Source of the DNA: an uncultured Phycisphaerales bacterium
Lineage (GTDB): Bacteria; Planctomycetota; Phycisphaerae; Phycisphaerales; UBA1924
Length of the DNA: 6,757 nt
NCBI GenBank assembly: GCA_937879825.1
Contig: CALFMQ010000079.1
Location: 1 to 6,757, forward strand
Direction: 5' to 3'
A program made the translations under genes and the position numbers. Below are positions 5,593-6,757 of this stretch, piece by piece; within the stretch, counting starts at the first letter, position 1, and every line of letters starts with the position of its first letter. The notes under the pieces are model-generated. The model ran no database searches. It saw only the letters and a list, made by a program, of their open reading frames with translations, and was not told the DNA's origin.

Positions 5593-6757
5593 ATGACGGC
5601 GATTGATCCTGTTGTGAATGATCTTCTCCAGCTTGCTTCCCGTCGTGGTTGGATGGGATACGAGGAGTTGAACAGCGCGCTGCCGGACGAGATGGTTGAT
5701 CCCGAGCGGATCGATGATGTCCTGGTGCATGTCGATGCGCTGGGGCTCCGGATGCTGGACCTGCGCGAGTTCAAGGCGGAGGTGTGGCGCGAGATGCGGA
5801 AGCGCGGCGAGATGCCCGTCAAGCCCGAGCCGGAGCCGGTGATCGAGGACTCGGCGGACGGCGAGGAGGGCGGCTCGCTGCTGGCGATTCCTCCGGCGCT
5901 GGGCGAGTTGGATCAGGAGGCGCAGGAGCAGCTCGAGGCGGAACTGGCCGCGGAGAACAACACGAAGCGGATCGATGACCCGGTTCGGATGTACCTGACG
6001 CAGATGGGCACGATTCCGTTGCTCACGCGCGAGGAAGAGATTCGCCTTGCGAAGAAGATCGAGACGACGCGGATGATTTTCCGGCGTCGCGTTCTGGAGA
6101 GCGACTGCGCGATCGAGTTGGCGGTCGAGATTCTCGAGCAGGTGCAGCGGGGCGAGTTGCCGTTCGACCGGACGATGCGGATCTCGACGGCGGAGGAGAA
6201 CCACAAGGAAAAGGTCGCTTCGCGGATTCCTTACAACGTGAAGACGATGAAGCTGATTCTCGCGAAGAACCGCGAGGACTGGGACGCGATGCTCCAGTTC
6301 ATCGCGTCGGGTGAGGCGGACAAGGCGAAGGCGATTCAGGACCGGATCAATGTGCGTCGGCGGAAGCTGGCGACCCTTTGCGAGGAGACGACGCTCCGCA
6401 CGAGCCGCATCGCGCCGATTCACAAGAAGCTCCGCGCGTACTCGCAGAAGATGCAGGACCTGATCAAGGAGCTGAAGAAGGCGGAGAAGCACCCGGAGCG
6501 TTACGACTCCGAGGACATCGCGATGATGCGCGACGAGCTTCAGGGCTTCGTGGCGATCGCGCTGGAGAGCCCGGAGCAGCTGGCGGCACGGGTGAAGCTT
6601 CTCGACGATGTGTTCTGGGAGTACGAGCAGGCGAAGCGCGATTTGTCGGCGGGCAACCTGCGGCTGGTCGTGTCGATCGCCAAGAAGTATCGCAATCGCG
6701 GGCTGTCGTTCCTGGACATCATCCAGGAGGGCAACACGGGCCTGATGCGCGCGGTGG
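5593..6757 (+). CDS. rpoD: Primary sigma factor RpoD (sigma-70), 3' end outside window
   Basis: The first 388 residues of a housekeeping sigma-70 factor, which directs RNA polymerase to -35/-10 promoters. Residues about 5-57 form region 1.1 (LLQLASRRGWMGYEELNSAL, then IDDVLVHVDALGLRMLD), the domain that blocks free sigma from binding DNA and marks primary sigma factors. An acidic, low-complexity linker follows (about 75-125). Region 1.2 is clear at 128-160 (DDPVRMYLTQMGTIPLLTREEE). A long helical, charged insert (about 161-340) then separates it from region 2.1/2.2, which begins near EYEQAKRDLSAGNLRLVV and reaches GLSFLDIIQEGNTGLMRAV at the window edge. Regions 2.3 to 4.2 must lie beyond. The insert resembles the non-conserved region of planctomycete RpoD and differs from the proteobacterial one. 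ATG at 5593 is supported by AGGAG upstream. The gene follows dnaG, as in the classical macromolecular-synthesis operon. Confidence 0.96.
   Translation, partial: MTAIDPVVNDLLQLASRRGWMGYEELNSALPDEMVDPERIDDVLVHVDALGLRMLDLREFKAEVWREMRKRGEMPVKPEPEPVIEDSADGEEGGSLLAIPPALGELDQEAQEQLEAELAAENNTKRIDDPVRMYLTQMGTIPLLTREEEIRLAKKIETTRMIFRRRVLESDCAIELAVEILEQVQRGELPFDRTMRISTAEENHKEKVASRIPYNVKTMKLILAKNREDWDAMLQFIASGEADKAKAIQDRINVRRRKLATLCEETTLRTSRIAPIHKKLRAYSQKMQDLIKELKKAEKHPERYDSEDIAMMRDELQGFVAIALESPEQLAARVKLLDDVFWEYEQAKRDLSAGNLRLVVSIAKKYRNRGLSFLDIIQEGNTGLMRAV

Noticed and set aside
5461..6492. Open frame of 343 codons antisense to rpoD
   Set aside because: It mirrors the sigma-factor frame, is rich in Arg and Leu with no recognisable motif, and overlaps conserved rpoD regions.
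1..6757. CRISPR arrays, insertion sequences, phage or defence genes
   Set aside because: I found no regularly spaced direct repeats, transposase or integrase motifs, or terminal inverted repeats. The genes are core or housekeeping types with uniform base composition.

Overview
The window reads as ordinary chromosomal DNA of a GC-rich bacterium, most likely a planctomycete and probably on the Phycisphaerae side. The main support is the sigma factor at the right end. It has standard sigma-70 regions 1.1, 1.2 and 2.1/2.2, but carries a long non-conserved insert between 1.2 and 2.1 of the type I recall from planctomycete RpoD proteins. Few genes have clear Shine-Dalgarno sites, GTG and TTG starts occur, and genes are closely packed. 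The lineage is inferred from remembered family features, not from a search.

Layout. (1) 1-1017, plus strand: a two-helix membrane protein with a bacterial PH (bPH2-type) domain, then a small two-helix membrane protein ending in a four-cysteine zinc ribbon. (2) 1006-3297, minus strand: a compact three-gene operon, read from right to left, with acylphosphatase, a HAD-superfamily phosphatase and a DUF418 (YeiB-like) multi-pass membrane protein. The last gene probably starts at a TTG inside the end of the HAD gene, and its 3' end overlaps the zinc-ribbon gene tail to tail by 12 bp. (3) 3298-3661: a divergent intergenic region with candidate promoters for both directions, a short palindrome between them, and a long leader for dnaG with several hairpins. 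(4) 3662 to the right edge, plus strand: dnaG (primase) followed 80 bp later by rpoD (primary sigma factor), which runs off the window in region 2.2.

How the genes fit together. dnaG-rpoD is the core of the classical macromolecular-synthesis operon linking replication priming to housekeeping transcription; no rpsU lies directly upstream here. The acylphosphatase and HAD genes both encode small phosphate-ester or acyl-phosphate hydrolases and look co-transcribed with the DUF418 membrane protein. Their shared role, if any, is unknown. I saw no tRNA or rRNA, CRISPR array, transposase, phage gene or defence system. The less explained parts are the dnaG leader, the uncharacterised PH/zinc-ribbon membrane pair and the planctomycete-type insert in RpoD.
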